Below, in pieces: positions 1-9,106 of a stretch of DNA of 64,000 bases. Source of the stretch: Shewanella psychrotolerans. Lineage in GTDB: Bacteria > Pseudomonadota > Gammaproteobacteria > Enterobacterales > Shewanellaceae. Within the stretch, counting starts at the first letter, position 1; each line of letters starts with the position of its first letter. Position numbers and translations under genes: made by a program. The stretch covers positions 930,001 to 994,000 of the forward strand of contig NZ_CP080419.1 in NCBI RefSeq assembly GCF_019457595.1. The letters are read 5' to 3'. The notes beneath the pieces are model-generated. The model saw only the letters and a program-made list of their open reading frames with translations. It was not told where the DNA came from and made no database searches.

Positions 1-492
1 TATGGTGATATTGGCCGCCAAGTCGCGACGATTGCACGAGCATTTCAGATGCAGGTGCTGGTCAATAGCCATCGGCCTAAGACAGATCTGCCCGAGGGCG
101 TCACTTGGTGCGAACTTGATTTACTGTATAAGCAAGCTGATATTATCTCACTGCATTGCCCATTAACGTCAGACACAGATCAGATGATTAATGCTGTCAG
201 CCTAGCAAGAATGAAACCCAATGTGCTGTTGATAAATACGGCCCGCGGTGGTTTGATTGACGAACAAGCACTGGCCGATGCGCTTAATCATGGGGTGATC
301 GCGGCGGCTGGTGTCGATGTGCTCTCGACTGAGCCACCGGAAGCAAATAATCCGCTGCTGCGTGCGAAAAACATCAGTATTAGTCCTCACAATGCGTGGG
401 CGACATTGGAAGCGAGAGCAAATTTAATGGCGATAGCGCTGGATAATTTAAAGGCTTTTATTAAAGGTGATGCCGTTAATCGTATCTGCTAA
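1..492 (+). CDS. D-2-hydroxyacid dehydrogenase, C-terminal part (cut by window edge)
   Basis: The frame is open from base 1, so the true start lies upstream of the window. The visible part begins inside the NAD-binding Rossmann loop (YGDIGRQVA, the end of a GxGxxG motif) and runs through the family landmarks: the arginine of NTARGGLID, the glutamate of GVDVLSTEPP and the histidine of SPHNAWAT, which together form the catalytic Arg-Glu-His set of D-isomer-specific 2-hydroxyacid dehydrogenases. The tail (HNAWATLEAR, then LDNLKAFIKG) resembles glycerate/hydroxypyruvate dehydrogenases most, so interconversion of a 2-oxoacid and a D-2-hydroxyacid with NAD(P)H is expected. The exact substrate cannot be read from the fragment. 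A strong terminator follows at once. Confidence 0.9.
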   Translation, partial: YGDIGRQVATIARAFQMQVLVNSHRPKTDLPEGVTWCELDLLYKQADIISLHCPLTSDTDQMINAVSLARMKPNVLLINTARGGLIDEQALADALNHGVIAAAGVDVLSTEPPEANNPLLRAKNISISPHNAWATLEARANLMAIALDNLKAFIKGDAVNRIC

Positions 493-506
493 TCGTTTTA
501 GTCTGC

Positions 507-538
507 AACAAAAAAGGCGCTGATGCGCCTTTTTTGTT
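507..538. terminator. Bidirectional rho-independent terminator
   Basis: A perfect inverted repeat with arms AACAAAAAAGGCGC (507-520) and GCGCCTTTTTTGTT (525-538) around a 4-base loop. The A/T flanks give a U-run on both strands, and it lies between the convergent dehydrogenase gene and purT, so it can serve both. Confidence 0.9.
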
Positions 539-582
539 AGTAAGCGATTAACTTAAAAAGCCAACATCCTAAATCGATTAGT

Positions 583-1758
583 CTATAAAATAACTTCGAC
601 CTTAGAAGCTACGGTTAACGCCTTTTCTACTGCTTGTTCTATCGATTCTCCGCGAGCTAACCCTACACCCAAACGGCGACGACCATCGATTTCAGGCTTG
701 GCAAATAATCTTAGTTGAGTATTGGGCTCTGTTAGTGCTGCAGCCATGCCTTGATAACAGATATTTTGCGACTTGCCTTCAGCTAAAATCACGGCCGAAG
801 CCGATGGGCCATGCTGGGCAATATTCGCTATCGGGAGCCCAAGTATGGCGCGAACATGCAATGCAAATTCCGATAGATCTTGGCTGATCAGGGTGACTAG
901 TCCAGTATCATGTGGGCGCGGTGACACTTCTGAGAAATAAACCTCTTCGCCTTTGATAAACAGTTCGACGCCAAACAACCCATATCCGCCTAACGCTTCA
1001 ACGACTTTTTGGCCTATCTGTTGAGATTTCTCTAGCACGTTTGCTGACATTTGCTGAGGTTGCCAAGATTCACGGTAGTCACCATCTTCTTGTCTGTGAC
1101 CAATAGGATCGCAGAAGTGAATACCATTAACCGCACTAATCGTCAGTAAAGTGATCTCATAATCGAATGGCACAAAGCCTTCAACAATAACTCTTCCACC
1201 GCCAGCACGTCCCCCTTCTTGGGCATATTGCCAAGCAGATAGTATCTCAGAGGATTGACGAATAACGCTCTGGCCTTTGCCCGATGAACTCATGACGGGT
1301 TTTACAACGCATGGGATCCCAATTTTTTTTACGGCTTGTTCGAATTCAGCTTGGGTATCACAGAAAAAATAGGGTGATGTTGGCAAGCCTAAGGTTTCTG
1401 CCGCAAGACGACGAATGCCTTCTCTGTCCATGGTGAGCTGTGTTGCTTTCGCAGTTGGAACGATATTTATTCCCTCAGCTTCCATATCGACCAAGGTTTG
1501 GGTTGCGATCGCTTCGATTTCAGGGATGACCAGGTGTGGTTGCTCTAGGATGATCACGTCTCGCAAGGCCTGTTTATCAAGCATGTTGATCACATGAGAC
1601 CGGTGAGCAACCTGCATAGCAGGTGCGTTGGGGTATCGATCTACGCCGATCACTTCAACGCCCATTCGTTGCAATTCAATAGCGACTTCTTTACCAAGTT
1701 CGCCGCAGCCGAGGAGCATGGCTCTGATCGCGCCTTTACAGTGTGGTGTGCCTATCAT
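583..1758 (-). CDS. purT: Formate-dependent phosphoribosylglycinamide formyltransferase (PurT)
   Basis: Makes formyl-GAR from GAR, formate and ATP in cytoplasmic de novo purine synthesis, the folate-independent alternative to PurN. The protein is colinear with E. coli Pur[13 protein letters not shown] at the N-terminal nucleotide fold, EIEAIAT, the ATP-grasp core with [12 protein letters not shown] and [14 protein letters not shown], then [16 protein letters not shown] and [11 protein letters not shown] chose the ATG at 1758 (MIGTPHCKG), not an upstream start at 1803, because this matches the family N-terminus (391 residues) and has AAAAGG about 9 bases upstream. It is a single gene facing the upstream dehydrogenase. 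No clear PurR operator was seen upstream. Confidence 0.96.
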   Translation of the reverse strand: MIGTPHCKGAIRAMLLGCGELGKEVAIELQRMGVEVIGVDRYPNAPAMQVAHRSHVINMLDKQALRDVIILEQPHLVIPEIEAIATQTLVDMEAEGINIVPTAKATQLTMDREGIRRLAAETLGLPTSPYFFCDTQAEFEQAVKKIGIPCVVKPVMSSSGKGQSVIRQSSEILSAWQYAQEGGRAGGGRVIVEGFVPFDYEITLLTISAVNGIHFCDPIGHRQEDGDYRESWQPQQMSANVLEKSQQIGQKVVEALGGYGLFGVELFIKGEEVYFSEVSPRPHDTGLVTLISQDLSEFALHVRAILGLPIANIAQHGPSASAVILAEGKSQNICYQGMAAALTEPNTQLRLFAKPEIDGRRRLGVGLARGESIEQAVEKALTVASKVEVIL

Positions 1759-2158
1759 TGTATGGGTACCTTTTTGTATATGATTGGTCGGTGTTAACGC
1801 CAATTTTTACTCATTATTTTGATGCATCTTACCTTTTTTACTGGAATATTTAGATGATTTCCCAGAACAAGTGTGTACTCGATCAACAATTTATAGGGAA
1901 TTTAATGAGAAATAGAGTCAATTACTCTTCTGTGTTGCCGTATAAAGGCTTGGAGGGTGCGTGTCGCAAGCGATTGTTTTAAAGCTAAAAGATAACGTGT
2001 GGTACAGTTGCTTTTCGGCTATTCGACCGTTAAAAGCGGGTCTTGTTTTTGGAACATTTTGCGTTGTGCGTCATGATCTTTGTTGCGATATTTTTATTTT
2101 TTTTGGGGAGAGTGATCCATGATATTCCCTATGAAATAGCGATAAAACGTCCCCATCC
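1759..2158. other. Intergenic region upstream of purT
   Basis: This stretch holds no convincing coding sequence. It presumably contains the purT promoter, but no strong -35/-10 pair or operator was recognised. A short hydrophobic reading frame at 2073-2162 on the plus strand (MIFVAIFLFFLG at its start) could be the remains of the membrane anchor of the HlyD-type fragment that follows in another frame, which is speculative. Confidence 0.4.
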
Positions 2159-2326
2159 TTAATAACCTCCTGCGCTAAAGAGATTTTTGTTTCCGGTCCG
2201 ATTGACCCTGCTGTTCGTGGTGTAGTGAAAGAGATAAATGTAAAACCTAATGTACCTGTGAAGAAAGGAGAGGTGCAGCTTAAGCTTGATGCCACGCTTT
2301 TTGGGGTGGTTGTGATGCAAAAATGA
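2159..2326 (+). pseudogene. HlyD/membrane-fusion-protein fragment
   Basis: Plus-strand translation gives about 55 residues that include DPAVRGVVKEINVKPNVPV followed by KKGEVQLKLDATLF. This is the hallmark of the first biotinyl-lipoyl half-motif of HlyD/EmrA/YibH-type membrane fusion proteins, which normally read P.VRG.V.EV.VKPNQPV..GDVLF.IDPTPF. There is no start codon with a ribosome site, the conserved F.IDPTPF is already degraded, and a stop follows right after it, whereas intact family members exceed 300 residues. The rest of the gene and any partner transporter are absent, so this is a decayed remnant. Confidence 0.6.
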
Positions 2327-2623
2327 GCTGCTTTAGCCATCTCAGAGCTGGAGGTGCAGTAACATTAAGCGCTGATTTAATGATATCGAAAGACTCGCAA
2401 TGCGAGCCCTTTTTTGTTCGCGAAATGGATTGAAAGCAATTTATTAGGAGAGCTAGGCTCGACTGTTACTAAAGTCACTTTTAAATAAGCTACTATTTTC
2501 ATGGAGAAAGTGAACTATGATAAAGCTATCAGTTAATGACTGTTATTAATGGCTTTCGGTTATTGCTTTGGTTAAAGACAATAGGGAACCCATTTACGCT
2601 CCTACAGATAGAGTCTAAATATT

Positions 2624-4474
2624 ATGTCATTTAATCAAATTATCATTGTGGCACTACTGGCGATCACGATGGCGATGTTCCTCTGGGGAAAATGGCGTCA
2701 TGACGTGGTTGCGATGGGGGCGTTGCTTGTAGGCGTGTTTACAGGGTTAGTACCCAGCAACGAGGCATTTGCGAGCTTTGGCCACCCAGCAGTCATTACC
2801 GTTGCCAGTGTATTGGTATTAGGTTATGGGTTAAAAATTTCGGGTGCTGTAGATGTACTGGCAAAGCACCTGCTGCCATCAACATCCAGTCCGACATTGA
2901 GTATTTTTGCGCTGATTAACTTGGCCGCGTTGTTGTCGGGATTTATCAATAATGTGGGGGCTTTGGCACTCTTGATGCCTATTGCAATACAGATGGCTGC
3001 TAAATATGAGCTACCTGCCGGTAAAGTGCTCATGCCTCTAGCATTCGGTTCAATTTTAGGCGGCATGACCACCTTAATTGGTACGCCAACTAATATGGTG
3101 GTTGCAGGTTTTCGGCAATCAAGCGGCATGGGAAGCTTCTCTATGTTCGACTTTTCTCCTGTCGGGGTTTCGGTTGCGCTTGCTGGTATCGCCTTTGTCG
3201 GCATATTAGGTTGGCGACTCGTTCCTGTGCGTAAGCAGTCTGATGTGGGAAGCTTTGATACAGGCACCTATCTGAGTGAAGTGCGTATTGTGGCAGGCAG
3301 CAAAGCTGAAAAGATGAATTTACGGGATGTTGAGAAATTACTCGATGAGGCCGATGCTCAGATCATTGCGATGATCCGCCGTGAAGTGCGTCTATCAGCC
3401 CCGAATCCTAGGCGGATTTTGCAAGATGGCGATATTCTGGTTATTGAGGTTGAACCTGAGTCTTTGCCAAAAGCGATTTCCAGCCTAGGCCTGAAACTGG
3501 AAGCAGATGTTTCTTCCGCGGAGGAGGGAGAAATTGACCCTAAAGCAGGTGCAGAAGTATATCGATCAGATAGTCAGGTTCTTGATCAAGGTTCTGACGT
3601 GGCAGTCAGCAAATCGGAAGAGGTTGTTATTCAGGAACTGGTGGTAACCCCAGGGGCTGCGTTAGTTAATCGGTCGGTAACCGATATTCAATTACGTACT
3701 CGTTATGGCATTAATTTGTTAGCGATATCTCGTCAAGGTCGGCGATTCGTTAAGCGTTTACGCTCTACCCCTGTGAAAGAGGGCGATGTCATTCTTCTGC
3801 AAGGAGACCCTGAATCGGTCTCAGGATTTGCCTCTCAATTTGGCTGCCTTCCTTTGGCGGCTCGTGAGATAAGCGTCCCCCAAAAAGGCCATGCCGTTAT
3901 CGCTACGTTAATTATGGCCATTGCGGTGGCGGCAGTGGCGTTTGGGAGTTTGCCTGCAGCGGTCGCCTTTGTTGCGGGGGCGCTCGCGTTTGCTATTTTG
4001 GGGATTGTCCCCGTGCGTTCGATTTATACTTCAATCGACTGGTCTGTTGTCGTGCTATTGGCAGCGTTACTTCCTGTTGCTAATGCTATGTTTACCACTG
4101 GCGCAGCCGATTTGATCGCCCAGTTTCTGTTAAATACCATCGCCCAGAGTAACGCGATAGCGGCTCTGGTGTTGGTGTTAGTGGTAACCATGTTTCTATC
4201 AGACTTAATGAATAATGTCGCAACAGCTGCCGTGATGTGTCCCATCGGTATTAGTACTGCAAGTCAGCTTGGAGTTAATCCAGATCCTTTTTTAATGGCT
4301 ATTGCTGTGGGGGCATCCTGCGCATTTTTAACGCCCATTGGTCATCAGAACAACACCCTTATTCTTGGTCCCGGAGGATTTCATTTTGGTGATTATTGGC
4401 GGCTGGGTTTGATTCTGGAAGTCGTTGTGGTTGCGGTGAGTGTACCTATGTTGTTATGGGTGTGGCCATTTTAA
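2624..4474 (+). CDS. SLC13-family (DASS/ArsB-like) permease with two RCK_C domains
   Basis: A polytopic inner-membrane transporter of 616 residues. The first third has about six hydrophobic segments including the SLC13/NhaD-type signature GFINNVGALALLMPIA and GSILGGMTTLIGTPTN. Residues about 210-415 form a soluble block with two TrkA-C-like halves (VEKLLDEADAQI...GDILVIEV and TDIQLRTRYGINLLAISR...GDVILLQGD). The C-terminal third is membrane again, with the pseudo-repeat SDLMNNVATAAVMCPIG. This layout is that of bacterial sodium- or proton-coupled anion transporters annotated as SLC13 permeases. The substrate (sulfate, dicarboxylate or other anion) cannot be deduced. The ATG at 2624 is the only good start. 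The gene stands alone. Confidence 0.85.
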   Translation: MSFNQIIIVALLAITMAMFLWGKWRHDVVAMGALLVGVFTGLVPSNEAFASFGHPAVITVASVLVLGYGLKISGAVDVLAKHLLPSTSSPTLSIFALINLAALLSGFINNVGALALLMPIAIQMAAKYELPAGKVLMPLAFGSILGGMTTLIGTPTNMVVAGFRQSSGMGSFSMFDFSPVGVSVALAGIAFVGILGWRLVPVRKQSDVGSFDTGTYLSEVRIVAGSKAEKMNLRDVEKLLDEADAQIIAMIRREVRLSAPNPRRILQDGDILVIEVEPESLPKAISSLGLKLEADVSSAEEGEIDPKAGAEVYRSDSQVLDQGSDVAVSKSEEVVIQELVVTPGAALVNRSVTDIQLRTRYGINLLAISRQGRRFVKRLRSTPVKEGDVILLQGDPESVSGFASQFGCLPLAAREISVPQKGHAVIATLIMAIAVAAVAFGSLPAAVAFVAGALAFAILGIVPVRSIYTSIDWSVVVLLAALLPVANAMFTTGAADLIAQFLLNTIAQSNAIAALVLVLVVTMFLSDLMNNVATAAVMCPIGISTASQLGVNPDPFLMAIAVGASCAFLTPIGHQNNTLILGPGGFHFGDYWRLGLILEVVVVAVSVPMLLWVWPF

Positions 4475-4752
4475 TGAATGAGTCTGTAGGAATTTAGTCG
4501 ATTAAACATCGCCTTATGAGTAATACTAATCAGTATAAATATGTGATGGCTCAGCGACGATTTAGCACTAAAGTTTAGGGCTGATAAGGCAAGGTCTTTA
4601 ATTGCGCCTCGGTAATAGCGCCATGCGTTACCCTACCAGCTATATCCATAGCGTCGTGCATTAAAGATATTCACAACATCTGACCTTTATGCTGTTCATT
4701 AACTACAATAATGTGAGGGCACTTATGGGGGCAATTAGATTGAATGTGAGGT
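4475..4752. other. Intergenic region with a possible MITE-like remnant
   Basis: No open frame with coding character. Bases 4525-4560 (core AATCAGTATAA, then GTGATGGCTCAGCG) resemble, on the opposite strand, bases 38211-38250 of this window, which share AATCAGTATAA and GTGAT.G.CTCA.CG. This suggests ends of a small dispersed element, but no full element with terminal repeats and target duplication could be delimited. Confidence 0.3.
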
Positions 4753-4783
4753 CCAAGAGAGGTGTTTATCGCACCTCTTTTGG
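4753..4783. terminator. Rho-independent terminator between convergent genes
   Basis: Inverted repeat CCAAGAGAGGTG (4753-4764) and CACCTCTTTTGG (4772-4783) with a 7-base loop and one G-T pair. It lies between the permease gene and the convergent chemoreceptor gene and ends in a T-rich arm on the plus strand and an A/T-rich flank on the minus strand. Confidence 0.7.
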
Positions 4784-4825
4784 CGTCTAGTTAGGTCACC
4801 ACAGCAAGAGTATAAATTGTATGAG

Positions 4826-6139
4826 TTACTCTATGACCAAATCATTGACAGTATCTGCAACATTCTGAGCTCCTTCTCGAATATCGTTTATCAAGGATTG
4901 GGCTAACTGTAATTGGTGATTACACTCGGAAACTTTCGCTTGGATGGATAGCATTCCCTCCTCAGATGTCTTGGTTAACTTGCTATTACGTTCGACAATT
5001 TTTTCGATATCATGAGTGGCTTGAGAAGTGTTGGCTGCCAATGTTCTTACCTCGTCTGCGACCACCGCAAACCCTCGACCATATTCACCAGCTCGTGCTG
5101 CTTCGATTGCCGCATTTAAGGCTAAAAGATTGGTTTGATCGGCAACCTTGGCAATGGTGCTAACAATTTGGGTGATCTGCTCAGATTGCCGCGCTAATTG
5201 CTCCATTAAGCTGGTCGCTTCAGATACCGCGGTATCGATATCATTAGCCACACTTGATGCTGAATCGATCATGTTGGCACCATTCTGGGCAATATCAACT
5301 GTCTCTATGGCACTTTGATATGCTAATTGTGATGCATTTTGCACCGCTTGTTGATGTTGAATGCGCTCAGTAACATCACTTGCTAGCTTGACGACTCTTA
5401 CGACTTTTCCTGAATCGTTGAAAATAGGGTTATAAGTTGCTTCAAGCCAAATGGTGCTGCCTTGTTTCGTGACGCGCTCAAATAGGCCAGATTGAAAGCG
5501 CCCTTTAGCTAGTGAGGTCCAAAAATCTGGATGTTCACGAAGGAACTTATCGGTACAGAAAATACGATGATGTTGCCCCTTTATCTCATTATTGGTATAG
5601 CCGATTGCGCTGCAAAAGTTGTCATTAGCATCAATAATGTCTCCTTGCGGAGTGAACTCGATAAATGCAAGAGACTTGCTCAATGCATCAAACATCGCTT
5701 TTTGATGATCCGTTTTTACTTTATCTTGAGTCACGTCACTGGCTATTTTGATCACTTTGATGACACGACCATTACTATCGAGCACTGGCACATAGGTAGC
5801 GTCAATCCAGATCACTGAGCCATCTTTACAAACACGCGGAAAGACGCCGTGGTTCGGTTTACCTTGAGTAAGGTTATACCAAAATTGTTTATAACTGCGA
5901 CTTGCTACTAACTGTTTATCACACAGGAGACTATGATGCCGCCTTTGGATTTCGTCCATTGAGTATCCTACAGCCGCAAGAAACTGCTCATTGGCAGTTA
6001 ATACGTTACCATCCACTGAAAACTCAATGTAAGGCACGTTATTGCGGACAGCTTTTAATATGTGGTTGTTTGAGCGCAACTCTTGATAATGTTGCTCTTT
6101 CTGCTGCATCTCTAACTTACGACGACCAAAATCAAACAT
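4826..6139 (-). CDS. Soluble PAS-PAS methyl-accepting chemotaxis protein
   Basis: A 437-residue chemoreceptor without membrane segments or signal peptide. After a short coiled coil (residues 1-28), two tandem PAS domains (about 30-145 and 150-265) each end with the PAC-type signature [10 protein letters not shown] or [10 protein letters not shown] followed by V.KIASDVT or VKLASDVT, close in style to Aer-like receptors. The C-terminal signalling hairpin contains [18 protein letters not shown] and [15 protein letters not shown]. It would feed CheA/CheW from the cytoplasm; a flavin or haem cofactor is possible but not shown. The signalling domain is short, stops soon after the hairpin and lacks an NWETF-like tail. 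Two nearly parallel PAS units suggest an internal duplication. Confidence 0.92.
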   Translation of the reverse strand: MFDFGRRKLEMQQKEQHYQELRSNNHILKAVRNNVPYIEFSVDGNVLTANEQFLAAVGYSMDEIQRRHHSLLCDKQLVASRSYKQFWYNLTQGKPNHGVFPRVCKDGSVIWIDATYVPVLDSNGRVIKVIKIASDVTQDKVKTDHQKAMFDALSKSLAFIEFTPQGDIIDANDNFCSAIGYTNNEIKGQHHRIFCTDKFLREHPDFWTSLAKGRFQSGLFERVTKQGSTIWLEATYNPIFNDSGKVVRVVKLASDVTERIQHQQAVQNASQLAYQSAIETVDIAQNGANMIDSASSVANDIDTAVSEATSLMEQLARQSEQITQIVSTIAKVADQTNLLALNAAIEAARAGEYGRGFAVVADEVRTLAANTSQATHDIEKIVERNSKLTKTSEEGMLSIQAKVSECNHQLQLAQSLINDIREGAQNVADTVNDLVIE

Positions 6140-6465
6140 ATGGATACACCTAATTTTTCGAGTACAAGGACTCTATATACAAAAATTTGCTCACGGCAAT
6201 CTTAGTTCAAATTGAATGAAATGATGCGCTGCTGATCTCGTACCATCCATATTTAACTCGTGTTATCAAAAAATATCGCTATAACTCGTTTTCTAGCGGA
6301 CACTATCTCGTTAATACGAGCCAACTGGACGGTAAGATCAAATTAGATGCAACTGTATTGCTTGTTTAAAGATGACGATTGAATTTGCTATCGATGTGGA
6401 GTATCTATAATCATCGGCTGAGAAAGGCTTCTAGCACCATTAAAGCTATGCATAAAGGATGTTAA
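6140..6465. other. Intergenic region between divergent genes
   Basis: About 325 bases separate the PAS chemoreceptor and AAA+ genes, which are transcribed away from each other. A small dyad, CTCGT-taat-ACGAG, lies near 6308-6321. No open frame or RNA gene was recognised, and promoters for both genes must lie here. Confidence 0.4.
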
Positions 6466-7935
6466 ATGCAAGATATCAGGGACCTTACCGCAGTGCTGCG
6501 GTCTAACACGCCACTAGTTATCATTGAAACCTACGAAGAACATAGAGTGATAGAGCTATTAAAGCGAGTGTCGACGGTTCTTTACCAACCGCTGTTTACT
6601 TGGAGCATAACTCAGGGGTTGACTCGTGTGGACGTTAATATGGGGACACAGAAGTTCAATACCGATCCCACCGAAATTTTAGGGCAGATAAAATCAACCT
6701 GTCAGCAGGGGATTTATGTTCTCTGTGACTTTCATCCATTTGTCGACAACGCGCCTAAGAACGTGCGCTTACTAAAAGAGATCGCTCTCGAATATGAGGC
6801 ACTAAAACACACCGTGGTATTAGTCAGCCACGCCTTTGATATACCGCCCGAAATCCAGCGATACTGTGCTCATTTTAGGCTCTCTTTGCCCGATGTTAGT
6901 CAGCTACAAAATTTAATCTATGAACAGATAGATAGGGCGCGTAGTGACGGTTTATTGCAAAGTGTCGATGACCAAGCTGTGAGTAAACTTGCCGATAATC
7001 TGCGAGGGTTAACCTTCGATGATGCCAGACGACTGGCCCATAAGGCGATTGTGGATGATGGGGCGATTACCCTTTGCGATGTCGATCGAATCAACCAAGG
7101 AAAGTTTAAGCTTCTCGATATGGAGGGAGTGTTACAGTTTGAATATGATACCAGTGATTTTTCTCAGGTAGCTGGTTTACATAACCTTAAAGAGTGGTTA
7201 AAACGCCGAATGCCATCTAGCGATAGTCATATGGAAGATTCGCCAAAGGGGATATTATTGCTCGGTGTACAAGGCAGTGGTAAGAGTTTAGCTGCTAAGG
7301 CGGTCGCTGGAATGTGGCGACGTCCCTTATTACGAATGGATATGTCTACCTTATATAACAAATATATAGGTGAAACAGAGAAAAATTTGCGTAATGCCTT
7401 AGAGCTCGCCGATCTTATGTCGCCTTGTGTATTGTGGATCGATGAAATTGAAAAAGGTTTAGGCAGTAGTCATAACGATGATGGTACTTCTAAGCGGGTT
7501 TTAGGGGCGTTATTAACTTGGATGGCAGAACGAAAGTCAGAGGTTTTTTTAGTTGCTACCGCAAATGATATTAGTGCGTTGCCACCAGAACTGATGCGCA
7601 AGGGGAGGATGGATGAGATATTTTTCGTCGATTTGCCCGATGACAGTGTCCGCCAAGCGATATTTCTCATTCATGCTAAACGCAGGCAACTTGAACCGAG
7701 CCTTTTTGACTTGGCTCAACTATCACAGGCGAGCCAGGGCTTTTCAGGTGCTGAAATTGAGCAGGCTATCATTTCTGCCATTTATAGTGCCAGAGCGACC
7801 AATATTGAGATGTCGCAGCAACTGCTGCTCGATGAACTAATGAAAACGCGACCATTATCTGTGGTGATGCGTGAACAATTGACCGCATTAAGGCAGTGGG
7901 CCAATGGGCGCACGGTTAATGCGCATACCTCCTAG
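6466..7935 (+). CDS. Ycf46-like AAA+ ATPase
   Basis: A cytoplasmic 489-residue protein. The N-terminal half (about 1-230) has no recognised motif beyond the family start DLTAVLRSNTPLVIIET. The C-terminal half is a single AAA+ module: Walker A GVQGSGKS (about 267-274), Walker B VLWIDEIEKG (about 322-331), sensor-1 VATANDI, and the arginine region ELMRKGRMDEIFFVDLP as in FtsH/Cdc48-type ATPases. The order matches the Ycf46/AAA family of cyanobacteria and marine proteobacteria, whose function is poorly known. GGATG upstream of the ATG supports the start. It has no operon partner: it is flanked by the divergent chemoreceptor and a convergent lipoprotein gene. Confidence 0.85.
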   Translation: MQDIRDLTAVLRSNTPLVIIETYEEHRVIELLKRVSTVLYQPLFTWSITQGLTRVDVNMGTQKFNTDPTEILGQIKSTCQQGIYVLCDFHPFVDNAPKNVRLLKEIALEYEALKHTVVLVSHAFDIPPEIQRYCAHFRLSLPDVSQLQNLIYEQIDRARSDGLLQSVDDQAVSKLADNLRGLTFDDARRLAHKAIVDDGAITLCDVDRINQGKFKLLDMEGVLQFEYDTSDFSQVAGLHNLKEWLKRRMPSSDSHMEDSPKGILLLGVQGSGKSLAAKAVAGMWRRPLLRMDMSTLYNKYIGETEKNLRNALELADLMSPCVLWIDEIEKGLGSSHNDDGTSKRVLGALLTWMAERKSEVFLVATANDISALPPELMRKGRMDEIFFVDLPDDSVRQAIFLIHAKRRQLEPSLFDLAQLSQASQGFSGAEIEQAIISAIYSARATNIEMSQQLLLDELMKTRPLSVVMREQLTALRQWANGRTVNAHTS

Positions 7936-8031
7936 TGTCTGCTTGGCTTTTTGGATAAGAGCGGTAGATAGAAGTGACGGTGTCAAAGCCGAGTGTTTGC
8001 ACCGCCAACCGAGGTTAGGGGGTTATGCTGA

Positions 8032-8574
8032 TTAGGGGGTAGGCTTAGGTGGAAACAGAGCCAATATTTTGCTCACGGTTTGTTGAGTCTCGCTGGCTTT
8101 CTCTACTCCGCCGTCACTGAAATCAAATTTATCACTGCCTCGCCAGATCAAACGATTACTGGCTAAATCGATAATATCAATTTGAATCAATTGAATTTTA
8201 TTGCTGTCACTGCCTAATGGTACTCCAACACTGGTTCCGACACTGATTCCACCAGAACTTCCCCAAGAACCTGAACCCAGTCCGATAGATAAGCCTGAGC
8301 TTTTCGGCTTATCTTCAACTTTAAACGAATAGGTGACTGAAAACTGTGGTGAGTCAGTTGTCTTGATAAATCCCTGTGCTGTTAACGAGGTATCGATTGC
8401 CGACTCGATGCGCCTTGCGCTTAGGGGATCTGTGATGTTCTGTGGTGGTTGGGTTGTAAACTGTTGCAGCTGACTAAAATCGTAATGGGTATCGTAATCC
8501 AGCTTGGGCTTGCTTGCACAAGCAACAGCTAGCAAACTAATGAGTAGGATGACTATCCTATTATTAAGGTTCAT
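8032..8574 (-). CDS. DUF4136-family lipoprotein
   Basis: The product starts MNLNNRIVILLISLLAVAC, a type II signal peptide with lipobox LAVAC, so it should be acylated at the cysteine and anchored in an envelope membrane. The mature part follows the DUF4136 pattern: YDFSQLQQF near the N-terminus, then RIESAIDTSLTAQGF, a Gly/Ser-rich stretch around residues 100-125, and IDIIDLASNRLIWRG near the end. The molecular role of the family is unknown. I chose the ATG at 8574 over an in-frame GTG three codons upstream because AAGGTG sits 8 bases before it and would overlap the GTG. Confidence 0.85.
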   Translation of the reverse strand: MNLNNRIVILLISLLAVACASKPKLDYDTHYDFSQLQQFTTQPPQNITDPLSARRIESAIDTSLTAQGFIKTTDSPQFSVTYSFKVEDKPKSSGLSIGLGSGSWGSSGGISVGTSVGVPLGSDSNKIQLIQIDIIDLASNRLIWRGSDKFDFSDGGVEKASETQQTVSKILALFPPKPTP

Positions 8575-8829
8575 TGCAAACACCTTGATGAGTATATTTT
8601 AAACAATGTGACCATATCTACTTATTTATGCAAGACTTTTAAATTACTCATTAAGAATAAAATTTAGCAAACGGTAAATAAATCAGTTATGTTTTAATCA
8701 CTTTGTTAGATTTCCAACTTTAGCTTAATTGATTTGTAGATCATATTTGCTGGTGGGATAAGGGGGACGATTATGAGTGAATTTGAAATAAGGTGTCAAT
8801 TTAGCCTCTGTTCAGGTTAGTTGTTACTT

Positions 8830-9099
8830 ATGGAACAATTAGAGTTTTTTGAGATCCCCAGCCCCTGCATTGGCATCTGTCAAACAGATGCTCGTGGTTA
8901 TTGTAAGGGGTGTTTGCGCAATCGAGATGAACGTTTTAATTGGCTTAGTTTTTCTGATGCACAAAAATATGACGTCATTCGTTTATGTAAGCAGCGAAAA
9001 CGAAGGCGTCAACTTGCACTGTTAAAAGCAAAGAAAATCGAGATTTTGCAAGAGCGCGCGGCAGCAACAGACGGTTTTGATTTTGATGCTGAGCCTTAA
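8830..9099 (+). CDS. DUF1289 (YdhL-like) small cysteine protein
   Basis: An 89-residue cytoplasmic protein whose N-terminal part carries the DUF1289 signature IPSPCIGICQTDARGYCKGC, a four-cysteine cluster likely to bind zinc or another metal, followed by the family R..ER..W pattern (RDERFNWLSFS). The C-terminal part is basic and helical (KQRKRRRQ). The family has no assigned function. The start is uncertain: the ATG at 8830 is preferred, but a TTG at 8821 lies closer to an AGG sequence. It is convergent with rstB, ending 8 bases from it. Confidence 0.85.
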   Translation: MEQLEFFEIPSPCIGICQTDARGYCKGCLRNRDERFNWLSFSDAQKYDVIRLCKQRKRRRQLALLKAKKIEILQERAAATDGFDFDAEP

Positions 9100-9106
9100 A
9101 GTTGGT

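Noticed and set aside
2071-2340. Minus-strand frame of 89 codons
   Set aside because: It is the opposite strand of the HlyD-type fragment, whose plus-strand reading has a clear motif; the minus reading has none.
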